Shown: positions 1-5,980 of the stretch, one piece after another | How positions within the stretch are numbered: the stretch's first letter is position 1 | How the letters are laid out: each line of letters begins with the position of its first letter | Source of the DNA: Helicobacteraceae bacterium | GTDB taxonomy: Bacteria > Campylobacterota > Campylobacteria > Campylobacterales > Helicobacteraceae | Direction: 5' to 3' | NCBI GenBank assembly: GCA_029258405.1 | Contig: JARHYY010000103.1 | Span: 1 to 5,980, forward strand | Length of the DNA stretch: 5,980 nucleotides | Notes under the pieces: model-generated | Database searches by the model: none | What the model was told of the DNA's origin: nothing | The model's input: only the letters and a program-made list of their open reading frames with translations | Program-made: the position numbers and the translations under genes

Positions 1-1
1 A

Positions 2-193
2 AACTTTAAAATCCCCCTACCGCCTTTAGCAGTGCAACAAGAAATTGTTAGCATACTTGATACATTTGAAAGCCTTGTTAATGACTTTAATAGCGGTATC
101 CCACAAGAGATACAAGCAAGGAAAAAGCAATATGAATACTACCGCGATAGACTTTTGCATTTTAAAGAGCTAGAATCTCAAAGTGAGATATAA
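2..193 (+). CDS. hsdS: Type I restriction-modification specificity subunit HsdS, C-terminal fragment
   Basis: Only the last 63 residues are inside the window; the 5' part lies to the left. HsdS recognises the bipartite DNA target and scaffolds the methylase (HsdM2HsdS) and the full restriction complex. The fragment begins NFKIPLPPLAVQQEIVSILD, the typical end of a target recognition domain running into the long conserved helix. It continues with a GIPQEIQARKKQYEYYRDRLL segment, characteristic of the C-terminal dimerising/spacer helix of type I S subunits, and stops at TAA 191-193. This ending is common among EcoR124I-like (type IC) S proteins. The complete hsdR begins 21 bases downstream on the same strand, so the two are very likely co-transcribed, with hsdM expected upstream. 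Target specificity cannot be read, because the recognition domains are almost entirely outside the window. Confidence 0.93.
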   Translation, partial: NFKIPLPPLAVQQEIVSILDTFESLVNDFNSGIPQEIQARKKQYEYYRDRLLHFKELESQSEI

Positions 194-214
194 ATACATT
201 GCTAAAGGAAGCAT

Positions 215-3200
215 ATGCAAGAAAATATTGATGTAATAGCACAGCATAATTATAGCACCATTGTAGCAAAATATATAAAGCCACAACGCAAAGCGAGTGC
301 CTATCAAAGTGAAGCAGAGCTAGAAAAAGCCTTTATAAAACAGCTTGTTACACAAGGCTATGAATACATAGCGATTAAAAATGAAAATGAACTTTTAGAG
401 AATCTTAAAAAGCAATTAGAGCGATTAAATAACATACATTTTAGCAAGCAAGAATGGGCAAGATTCTCTAAACAAGTGCTATGCAATCCGCAGTATTCAC
501 AAATAGAAAAAACAAAAATGATCCAAACAATAGATGATACGCAGGTTTTAGAAAGAGATGATGGCAGTATAAAAAACATAAGCCTACTTGATAGAACAGC
601 AATAGCAAACAATCATTTACAAGTTGTTTCACAGATAGAAAATCAAGGGAGCTATAAAAACCGCTATGATGTGAGTGTGCTTGTAAATGGGTTGCCCTTA
701 GTGCATATAGAGCTAAAAAGACGCGGTGTCAATCTCAAAGAAGCTTTTAACCAAATTAAGCGGTATGCCAAAGAGAGCTTTTGGGCTGGGAGTGGGCTTT
801 TTGAATTTGTGCAAATTTTTGTTATTAGCAATGGCACGCTTACAAAATATTATAGCAATTCTACACGAAAAAATATAAAATCTTCAAGCGAAAATAATCA
901 TTATGAATTTTGCATAAGCTTTGCAGATGCGGAGAATACGGCTATATTGGATTTGGAAGATTTTACAAAAACATTTTTTGCTAAACGCACACTTTGTAAT
1001 ATCTTAATGAAATATTGCGTATTTAATACACAAAATGAATTGCTTGTAATGCGTCCTTATCAAATTGCAGCAAGTGAGAGCATAATTAATGCGATTACTA
1101 TAGCACATAGAGAAAAGCTACAAGGAAGCATACAGGCTTGTGGGTATATATGGCATTCTACAGGGAGCGGCAAAACGCTTACTTCTTTTAAAACGGCTTT
1201 ATTGGCAAGCAGGTTGCCTTTTATTAAAAAGGTGCTTTTTGTTGTGGATAGAAAAGACTTAGATTTTCAAACAATGAGAGAATATGATAAGATTCAAAAA
1301 GGTGCGGTAAATAGCACAGCTAGCACAAAAGAATTAAAAGAATGTATAGAATCTTATGATATAAATCAAAAGATTATTGTTACTACAATTCAAAAACTTG
1401 CCCGTTTTATAGAGCATTATAAAAATTCTATGGTATTTAATGATGAAATTGTATTTATATTTGATGAATGCCATCGCTCACAATTTGGCTCAATGCACGA
1501 ACAGATTATAAAGAAATTTAAGCGGTATTATCTCTTTGGATTCACAGGCACACCGATTTTTGAGCCTAATGCCAATAAGCAAAATATCACTACCATAACT
1601 ACTAAAAACGCATTAGGCGAAGATATACAAAAAGCAGCTATTAAAACTACAGAATCCTTGTTTAACAAATTGCTCCATTCTTATACGATTTTACATGCTA
1701 TTGCTGATAAGAATGTATTGCCTTTTCATGTGGAATATATATCTACTATGAAACAAGCAAATGATATAGACAATGAGCAGATTCTAGCTATTGAACGCAC
1801 TAAGACATTATTAGATGAAAAAAGGATACACAATATTGTTGCGTATGTTTTGGAGCATTTTAATCAAAAAACAAAACGCAATGATAGGGATACTATGGCA
1901 CAACAAAGGCAAAATGGCTTTAATGCTCTTTTTGCTACACAAAGCATAGAATTTGCTAAGGCATATTACAATGAGTTTCAAAAGCAGATGGCACAAAGAG
2001 AGCAAAAGCTACGCATAGCCATTATTTATTCCTATGCACCAAATGAAGATATAGACGACTTAGAAGAAGGGGCTAATAGCTTAGATTCTAAAGAATTTTT
2101 AGAATCAGCTATTAAAGATTATAATAAGCTCTTTAAAACAAAGTTTAGCCTAAATAACTTTGATGCGTATTATAAAAATGTTTCAGAAAAATTAAAAGAA
2201 AAAGAATTAGATATGCTCATTGTGGTGGATATGTTTTTAACAGGCTTTGATTCTAAAACGCTAAATACACTATGGGTGGATAAAAACTTGCGTCATCATG
2301 GGCTTTTGCAGAGCTTTTCTCGCACAAATAGGATATTAAATAGTGTAAAAACTTTTGGTAATATTGTATGCTTTAGAGATTTAGAATCTAATACACAAGA
2401 AAGCTTAAAAATATTTGGCGATAAGAGAGCAAATACTATTGCATTATTAAGAAGTTTTGATGAATATTTGCATGGATATGAGCTAGAAAATGGAAAAAAA
2501 GAATTGGGCTATTTAGCATATATTAAAAAACTACAAGAAAAGTTTCCTTTGCATAATTTTCCGCTAAAGACAAAAAAGGAGCAAAAGGAATTTATAGAGC
2601 TTTTTGGGAGTATTTTACGCTTAGCAAATATTCTCCAAGCTTTTGATATATTTGCTATGAATGATACTCTATTAGAACGCGATAAACAAGACTATCAAAG
2701 CCATTATATTGAATTATATAATACATTTTTTCCACATAATGAAAAAAGCGATATTAGCGATGATATTGTTTTTGAAATGGAGCTTATTAAACAAACAGAA
2801 GTCAATGTAGAATATATCTTATTCTTGCTTGAGCAATATTATAAAGAAAGCACACAAAAACAAAGAGAGCATATTTTACGCACAATAGATTCAAGCATTA
2901 GTCTCCATAATAAAAAAGACTTAATTCGTGCGTTTTTAGATGAAATAGATTCTAAGCCAAATCAAGCATTTGAACAGCTCTTTGAAGAGTTTATACGCAC
3001 TCAACAAGAAAAGGAATTAAGCATTATTATCAATGAAGAACAACTACAAGAACAAGGAGCAAAAGATTTTATAAAAAATGCCTTTAATATAGGCATATTC
3101 CAAACTCTTGGCACAGCATTAGATAATGTATTGCCTAAGATTTCTCTATTTGCCACAAGCAAAGCACAAGAACAAGCAAATAACCAACGCAGGCAAAGGG

Positions 3201-3268
3201 CTATATCAAAGCTTGAGCTCCATTTTGAGCGGTATAGAGATATTATTAAAAAAGAAGTAAATCCATAG
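215..3268 (+). CDS. hsdR: Type I restriction endonuclease subunit R (HsdR), nuclease and DNA translocase
   Basis: This is the motor and nuclease subunit of a type I system: it hydrolyses ATP to pull DNA and cuts unmethylated DNA far from the target. The 1017 residues are full family length. The nuclease domain has D152, E166-x-K168 and Q180-x3-Y184, the PD-(D/E)xK plus QxxxY signature. From memory, the EcoR124I catalytic residues lie at almost the same numbers, which points to type IC. The SF2 motor follows: RPYQ 280-283, Walker A GSGKT 317-321, VVDRKD 343-348, DECH 417-420, TGTP 444-447, TGFD 676-679 and motif VI QSFSRTNR 699-706. The rest, from about 720, is the helical and C-terminal assembly region, rich in Glu, Gln and Lys. 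The ATG at 215 is preceded by AAAGGAA at 204-210, a good ribosome binding site. No frameshift or long homopolymer suggests phase variation. The subunit appears intact and active. Confidence 0.97.
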   Translation: MQENIDVIAQHNYSTIVAKYIKPQRKASAYQSEAELEKAFIKQLVTQGYEYIAIKNENELLENLKKQLERLNNIHFSKQEWARFSKQVLCNPQYSQIEKTKMIQTIDDTQVLERDDGSIKNISLLDRTAIANNHLQVVSQIENQGSYKNRYDVSVLVNGLPLVHIELKRRGVNLKEAFNQIKRYAKESFWAGSGLFEFVQIFVISNGTLTKYYSNSTRKNIKSSSENNHYEFCISFADAENTAILDLEDFTKTFFAKRTLCNILMKYCVFNTQNELLVMRPYQIAASESIINAITIAHREKLQGSIQACGYIWHSTGSGKTLTSFKTALLASRLPFIKKVLFVVDRKDLDFQTMREYDKIQKGAVNSTASTKELKECIESYDINQKIIVTTIQKLARFIEHYKNSMVFNDEIVFIFDECHRSQFGSMHEQIIKKFKRYYLFGFTGTPIFEPNANKQNITTITTKNALGEDIQKAAIKTTESLFNKLLHSYTILHAIADKNVLPFHVEYISTMKQANDIDNEQILAIERTKTLLDEKRIHNIVAYVLEHFNQKTKRNDRDTMAQQRQNGFNALFATQSIEFAKAYYNEFQKQMAQREQKLRIAIIYSYAPNEDIDDLEEGANSLDSKEFLESAIKDYNKLFKTKFSLNNFDAYYKNVSEKLKEKELDMLIVVDMFLTGFDSKTLNTLWVDKNLRHHGLLQSFSRTNRILNSVKTFGNIVCFRDLESNTQESLKIFGDKRANTIALLRSFDEYLHGYELENGKKELGYLAYIKKLQEKFPLHNFPLKTKKEQKEFIELFGSILRLANILQAFDIFAMNDTLLERDKQDYQSHYIELYNTFFPHNEKSDISDDIVFEMELIKQTEVNVEYILFLLEQYYKESTQKQREHILRTIDSSISLHNKKDLIRAFLDEIDSKPNQAFEQLFEEFIRTQQEKELSIIINEEQLQEQGAKDFIKNAFNIGIFQTLGTALDNVLPKISLFATSKAQEQANNQRRQRAISKLELHFERYRDIIKKEVNP

Positions 3269-3287
3269 TGAAATATTGAGTGATTTC

Positions 3288-3317
3288 TTTAAACTTTGTG
3301 CTTTTGTTTAAATTTTT
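3288..3317 (+). terminator. Candidate weak intrinsic terminator downstream of hsdR
   Basis: Twenty bases past the hsdR stop, TTTAAAC (3288-3294) can pair with GTTTAAA (3306-3312) across an 11-base loop, followed directly by five T residues (3313-3317). The arrangement fits a Rho-independent terminator for the hsd operon. The stem is only 7 bp with a single G-C pair, so its stability is low and chance pairing in AT-rich DNA is a real alternative. Confidence 0.3.
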
Positions 3318-3435
3318 AGCTTTAGTTAAGTTAAATTTGATACAAACTAAATCCCACCATTTTGTGCTTATTATATACTTAGCTACTTATTCAAAACTTC
3401 ATAGAGAAAATCAAGGATAATTAATTAAGTTAATA

Positions 3436-3478
3436 AGATATTCACCTCAAAGATTTAAGAGCTTTTAGATGAATATCT
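3436..3478 (-). terminator. Candidate 3' hairpin/terminator of the minus-strand membrane protein gene
   Basis: Read on the minus strand, the 12 bases 3478-3467 (AGATATTCATCT) pair with 3447-3436 (AGGTGAATATCT), giving 12 bp with one G-U wobble. An inner 4-bp stem (3465-3462 with 3452-3449) lies within the 19-base loop. On the plus strand the wobble becomes a C-A mismatch, so the structure favours minus-strand RNA. It starts 7 bases after the stop codon of the 3486-4268 gene. The sequence that follows (TATTAACTTAA) is AT-rich but not a clean T run, so it may protect a 3' end rather than terminate. Confidence 0.35.
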
Positions 3479-3485
3479 GAACAGT

Positions 3486-4268
3486 TTAAAACCAAGGCAT
3501 TGTATCAGAATCTGTGCGCTTGCGAATTTCTTCAAATTTAATAAGACCAATAACCCATAATGCACAAGCAGCAAGCATAAATAAATAACCAATCACAATA
3601 ATTGCTGTCAAGCTCCCGATAATACTTGCATAATATGCCCAAAGTAAAAACTTTTGCCCTGTAATAAATGCTAATTCTCGTGCAAAAAATACCTGAAACA
3701 CAAATGTAGCGATGAACCCCACTATCGCAATAATTGCTGCCACAATCACACCAGCACCAGACATTTCAAAAGAATGTACTGTAGCAGCAATTAATGCTGT
3801 TCCACCAATAGCGAAGGCAACAACCAAAGTAACAAAAGCAATAACTAATGCAATAATATAATTTTTAAGAAGTGTTTTGCTTGCAGATACACGATTAAGC
3901 CCAACTACAGCTAAAATCATACAAACAAAACCTATAAGATCAATAATGGGGCCAATAAAAGGACCAATAAATGGAATAAGCGTAATGATAGTCCCACATA
4001 TTAAAAGACCTACGGAAAGTAAAAATTTAAAGCGAATGCCTTGTACATCATTTGCCATAAACTTGTTTGAAATTTCATGTATATTAAAAGTACTTTTAGT
4101 AATATAAATACTCTTTGCAACATTTTCACTCACCTGAAAATCTACTTCACACCCAGAAAGATTTTCGGGGTTTCTGTTACCAAGATTAGCAATATCTGCC
4201 ACATCAAAATTATAGCGGTTGCCATCATCAGCACTAATTATGCCTAAGGCTAGTATTTTACCTTTCAT
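3486..4268 (-). CDS. Multi-pass membrane protein with cold-shock/OB-like N-terminal domain (DUF996-like), function unknown
   Basis: I cannot assign a function. Residues 1-56 are soluble and beta-rich: MKGKILALGIISADDGNRYN, then FDVADI, VDFQV and AKSIYI. This pattern (G-I-I, DDG-RY-F, VDF, A-IY) is that of small cold-shock/OB-like domains found fused to membrane domains in Gram-negative bacteria. About six hydrophobic segments follow, near residues 82-104, 107-125, 137-158, 172-194, 205-223 and 225-243, ending in a charged tail (KFEEIRKRTDSD). The membrane part resembles DUF996-type integral membrane proteins, but that is a judgement by eye. There is no signal peptide, so the N-terminal domain is probably cytoplasmic. 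ATG 4266-4268 is preceded by AAAGGGA (4279-4273) at 4-base spacing, which supports this start. It converges on hsdR and lies 102 bases downstream of the reductase gene, with its own possible promoter, so it may be a separate transcription unit. Confidence 0.85.
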   Translation of the reverse strand: MKGKILALGIISADDGNRYNFDVADIANLGNRNPENLSGCEVDFQVSENVAKSIYITKSTFNIHEISNKFMANDVQGIRFKFLLSVGLLICGTIITLIPFIGPFIGPIIDLIGFVCMILAVVGLNRVSASKTLLKNYIIALVIAFVTLVVAFAIGGTALIAATVHSFEMSGAGVIVAAIIAIVGFIATFVFQVFFARELAFITGQKFLLWAYYASIIGSLTAIIVIGYLFMLAACALWVIGLIKFEEIRKRTDSDTMPWF

Positions 4269-4301
4269 AGATTCCCTTTAAGAATAAAAATTAAACCTAA
4301 T

Positions 4302-4307
4302 ATTGTA
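4302..4307 (-). promoter_or_regulatory. Possible -10 element for the membrane protein gene
   Basis: The minus strand reads TACAAT here, five of six matches to TATAAT, about 34 bases upstream of the ATG at 4268. An overlapping TATACT lies just upstream. Campylobacterota promoters usually lack a conserved -35 box, so only the -10 can be judged. AT-rich DNA gives many such matches by chance. Confidence 0.3.
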
Positions 4308-4370
4308 GTATATTATTGCTTGTGTAACCTTAATCATAAGCATTTATGCCATAATTTTGATAATTAGTTC

Positions 4371-5390
4371 TTAGTATATTAAATCATTATTCAAGATTTT
4401 TTGCTTTACTTTCTGTATATTGAATAATCCATTTTTTGCCCTCTCGTTCAAATTTAAAAAAATTTCATCAATGAATTCTTTATCTAAACCATAGTCTTGT
4501 GGATTTTGCGAAATATGTAAAGACCTAAAAAGTTCTTTTATTTTTTGCTTAAAGGGGGCAAGCAAATTTTGTGTGCTTTTATCATCAATACATTCTAAAA
4601 GCAAGGGCAGGGTAAAGCTGCAAGCTAATCCATGAGGTATATTAAAACGCATAGTAATAGGGTAGCTTATGGCATGGGCAAGAGCGGTTTGTGTTTGCGA
4701 GAACGCAAGCCCGGCAAAAATACTAGCAAGAACAATTTTTTTTCGCAATTCCACAGAATCGGGAGAGTTTATTAATAAAACGAGATAATCACAAATAAGA
4801 TTCAGAGCTTTTAAGGCATGATTTGTAGAAATAGGGTTTGCATTTTTATTCCATATACTTTCAAGTGCATGTGATAAGGCATCAAGAGTAGTATAAACAC
4901 TATACTCACGAGGTAGGCTCATCATTATATCAATATCATAAAAAGCTACCTTAGGGTATAGCGAAACATGAGATAAAGAATGTTTTATCATTTTTTCTTT
5001 TTCCCATATGGTAGCCCAGCTTGTGAGCTCACTACTTGTGCCATGTGTTGTTGGTACAGCATAAATAGGCAAATAGTTATCTTTATTATGAAAACTAAAA
5101 AATTTTGCAGCATCTATAACGCTCCCACCACCAAAAGCTACAAGTGCTTTTGGTGCAATGCTTTGTGAAAATAAATCATTTTTCAAATTGTTCAAATCTT
5201 TAAATTCTGGATTTGGAGCAATGGTATCTATAATACCAAGCAATTTTTTTTGCATAATTCTTTTAATGTTTTCTACTACACCTCTTTTAACAAAACCTTT
5301 TGAAGTAACAAGCACACAAGGAGGCAAAGTTTTTAACATATCATCAATATGTACATCAAAATAAATTTGTACAGGATTATAATATAACAT
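4371..5390 (-). CDS. Iron-containing alcohol dehydrogenase family protein, probable phosphonoacetaldehyde reductase
   Basis: Probable cytosolic NAD(P)H-dependent reductase converting phosphonoacetaldehyde to 2-hydroxyethylphosphonate, as for PhpC-type enzymes of phosphonate biosynthesis. The 339 residues are somewhat short for iron-dependent alcohol dehydrogenases (about 380). The N-terminal nucleotide-binding half has GGGS 87-90 with D93 and the PTTHGTSSE segment 113-121. The metal-binding half has D170, H174, H239 and H253, matching the family's D-x3-H, H, H-x13-H spacing. Subgroup signatures are DALSHALESIWNKNANPIS (170-188), AFSQTQTALAHAISYP (229-244) and IPHGLACSFTLP (251-262), which I recognise from phosphonoacetaldehyde reductases. 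An in-frame TTG lies one codon upstream (5391-5393). ATG 5388-5390 is preferred because AAGGAA at 5402-5397 is 6 bases from it but only 3 from the TTG. No phosphonate partner gene (PEP mutase, phosphonopyruvate decarboxylase) is visible, so the substrate is inferred from sequence subgroup alone. Confidence 0.88.
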   Translation of the reverse strand: MLYYNPVQIYFDVHIDDMLKTLPPCVLVTSKGFVKRGVVENIKRIMQKKLLGIIDTIAPNPEFKDLNNLKNDLFSQSIAPKALVAFGGGSVIDAAKFFSFHNKDNYLPIYAVPTTHGTSSELTSWATIWEKEKMIKHSLSHVSLYPKVAFYDIDIMMSLPREYSVYTTLDALSHALESIWNKNANPISTNHALKALNLICDYLVLLINSPDSVELRKKIVLASIFAGLAFSQTQTALAHAISYPITMRFNIPHGLACSFTLPLLLECIDDKSTQNLLAPFKQKIKELFRSLHISQNPQDYGLDKEFIDEIFLNLNERAKNGLFNIQKVKQKILNNDLIY

Positions 5391-5396
5391 CAATAA

Positions 5397-5402
5397 TTCC
5401 TT
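5397..5402 (-). promoter_or_regulatory. Ribosome binding site that decides the reductase start
   Basis: The minus strand reads AAGGAA followed by TTATTG and then ATG. Six bases separate it from the ATG at 5390. The alternative in-frame TTG at 5393 would be only 3 bases away, too close for efficient initiation. The ATG start is therefore chosen. Confidence 0.7.
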
Positions 5403-5412
5403 ATTTATAATA

Positions 5413-5572
5413 TTACCCTAGCTTCTCATCAACAAAACCAATAACTACCTATTCCTTATAGCTTTTGTAAGCTCTGCATTTTTTGTGATTCTTATTGTTG
5501 CACATAATTGCCTTTGTATTAAATTTTCGTATTTTTCAAAGATATTATATTTTCATGTTTCATATCAATCAT
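5413..5572 (-). pseudogene. Possible frame-broken small gene upstream of the reductase
   Basis: On the minus strand an ATG at 5572 sits 6 bases after AAGGA (5583-5579), a good ribosome binding site, and begins MIDMKHENIIS before a stop at 5519. A +1 shift within about 5535-5545 joins it to a frame reading FEKYENLIQRQLCATIRITK NAELTKAIRNR, which stops at 5445. A second shift continues as VVIGFVDEKLG to a TAA at 5413-5415. The joined reading is about 53 residues and looks protein-like. I do not recognise the family. Short stop-free runs arise by chance, so this could be noise; only homologues in one frame would establish it. Confidence 0.25.
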
Positions 5573-5592
5573 AGAGTATCCTTAGATATAAC

Positions 5593-5598
5593 ATTATA
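5593..5598 (-). promoter_or_regulatory. Possible -10 element upstream of the broken small gene
   Basis: The minus strand reads a perfect TATAAT, 20 bases before the ATG at 5572, placing a start site near 5586. No -35 match is seen at the usual distance. The surrounding block (5590-5620) is almost pure A/T with TATAAT-like words on both strands, so orientation is uncertain. Confidence 0.22.
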
Positions 5599-5827
5599 AT
5601 ATAATATTACTATAATTCTCTTTTCCTTGTAAGGTAATTTCCATGTCATTCATTATTTTTTAAAATTTATTGTCTTAAATCACCATTAAAATCCAAAGTG
5701 CTATATTTTAAACATGAGTTTTTTAAATTCTTTTTTGTTTTTTTATTTGCACATTAATTCACTCCCTATATTAGCTTTTAATTTACCAATACCTAACCCT
5801 TTGAATCCCTAAGTTTTTCCCAATCTT

Positions 5828-5856
5828 AAACCATGCAAGCTTTCACCGCACGGCTT
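5828..5856 (-). other. Hairpin resembling group II intron domain V or an IS200/IS605 right-end RNA stem
   Basis: Minus strand 5856-5848 (AAGCCGTGC) pairs as RNA with 5836-5828 (GCATGGTTT): nine consecutive pairs including two G-U. The loop is GGTGAAAGCTT (5847-5837). The AGCCGTG...GGTGAAAG wording and GAAA core recall group II intron domain V (AGC triad, GNRA loop), but 29 bases is shorter than the usual 34 or so. It also recalls the CCGTGC / GGTGA loop / GCACGG stem near the right end of some tnpB-carrying elements, and TTCAA follows at 5805-5801. An alternative 6-bp stem is GCAAGC/GCTTGC (5858-5853 with 5840-5835). No reverse transcriptase or TnpB is in the window. Confidence 0.3.
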
Positions 5857-5888
5857 GCCATAATTTTAAATTATCATTTCATCTATTC

Positions 5889-5917
5889 AAATAAACAAAG
5901 AACCTTTTATAAAGGTT
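5889..5917 (-). terminator. Palindrome with T-rich tail, possible minus-strand terminator
   Basis: AACCTTT (5901-5907) and AAAGGTT (5911-5917) form a perfect 7-bp stem with a 3-base loop. On the minus strand it is followed by CTTTGTTTATTT (5900-5889), a broken T tract, so it could end transcription coming from a minus-strand gene beyond the right edge. The stem has only two G-C pairs, and the tail is interrupted. Confidence 0.33.
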
Positions 5918-5980
5918 TATTACCCTATGTGATTCTTTATTCATAAAAGTCGTTACTCTCCTTTTCATAGGTTTTTCACT

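Larger units (their letters stand above)
5394..5980. other. 587-base AT-rich stretch with no intact gene
   Basis: No open reading frame longer than about 40 codons is convincing on either strand. The minus strand carries a chain of short protein-like frames that switch phase: 17-37 residue pieces around 5413-5572, 5569-5653 and 5658-5744. It also carries a terminator-like palindrome (5901-5917) and a GC-richer hairpin (5828-5856). The impression is of eroded coding DNA or a decayed small mobile element upstream of the reductase, rather than a designed regulatory region. No tRNA, CRISPR repeat or recognisable transposase is seen. Confidence 0.5.

Noticed and set aside
358..612. 84-codon minus-strand frame inside hsdR
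   Set aside because: It is antisense to the conserved HsdR N-terminal region; its hydrophobic, Ser- and Phe-rich composition is what the reverse complement of Lys/Glu-rich codons gives.
2494..2500. Run of seven A residues in hsdR as a possible slippage or phase-variation site
   Set aside because: The run is short, is not in the A_AAA_AAG slippery phase, and the frame continues intact on both sides; Helicobacter phase variation usually uses longer G/C or A/T tracts.
3877..4107. 76-codon plus-strand frame inside the membrane protein gene
   Set aside because: It is antisense to a well-supported gene with good start signals; it is a shadow frame with no domain or ribosome binding site of its own.
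4335..4348. CATAA/TTATG inverted repeat between the two minus-strand genes as a terminator of the reductase
   Set aside because: It has only 5 bp with a 4-base loop and no T run on the minus strand; this is expected by chance in AT-rich sequence.
5460..5484. AGCTT/AAGCT hairpin followed by six T residues on the plus strand
   Set aside because: The stem is only 5 bp and separated from the T run, and no plus-strand gene lies upstream for it to terminate.
5569..5653. Two overlapping minus-strand mini-frames: MTWKLPYKEK (5649-5569, its TGA overlapping the ATG at 5572) and MNDMEITLQG (5653-5594)
   Set aside because: They are 26 and 19 codons long, lack a ribosome binding site and cross the TATAAT block. 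The ATGA overlap is suggestive of coupling but too little evidence to call genes.
5833..5946. Plus-strand 37-codon frame beginning MQAFTARLAI across the right-hand structured region
   Set aside because: It has no ribosome binding site, runs antisense through both inverted repeats, and has no recognisable domain; it is more likely a chance frame opposite structured DNA.

Overview
The window is strongly AT-rich. Its codon use, short Shine-Dalgarno-led intergenic gaps and protein content suggest a Campylobacterota genome, most likely a Helicobacter. That is inference from composition and protein style; no rRNA or other taxonomic marker is present. Layout: (1) Bases 2-193 (+) are the last 63 codons of a type I restriction-modification specificity subunit (HsdS). 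(2) After a 21-base gap with a good ribosome binding site, bases 215-3268 (+) encode a complete 1017-residue HsdR restriction/translocation subunit with intact nuclease and motor motifs. hsdM and the rest of hsdS should lie to the left of the window. (3) A 217-base convergent gap holds two candidate AT-rich terminator hairpins, one facing each way. (4) Bases 3486-4268 (-) encode a 260-residue protein with a small beta-rich (cold-shock/OB-like) N-terminal domain and about six membrane segments; its function is unknown. (5) Bases 4371-5390 (-) encode an iron-containing alcohol dehydrogenase family protein of the phosphonoacetaldehyde reductase type, with all four metal ligands present. (6) Bases 5394-5980 have no intact gene. 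They hold a possible frame-broken small gene just upstream of the reductase, a terminator-like palindrome, and a GC-richer hairpin that resembles group II intron domain V or the right-end (omega-RNA) hairpins of IS200/IS605-type elements. How the parts work together: HsdS and HsdR belong to one DNA-defence complex, with HsdS choosing the target and HsdR translocating and cutting. The two minus-strand genes are unrelated to it. The reductase implies phosphonate metabolism (phosphonoacetaldehyde to 2-hydroxyethylphosphonate), but no partner enzyme is visible, so the rest of the pathway must be elsewhere or lost. The most interesting spots are the orphan phosphonate-type reductase and the eroded, structure-bearing region upstream of it. 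I did not find a clear, wholly new multi-gene system.
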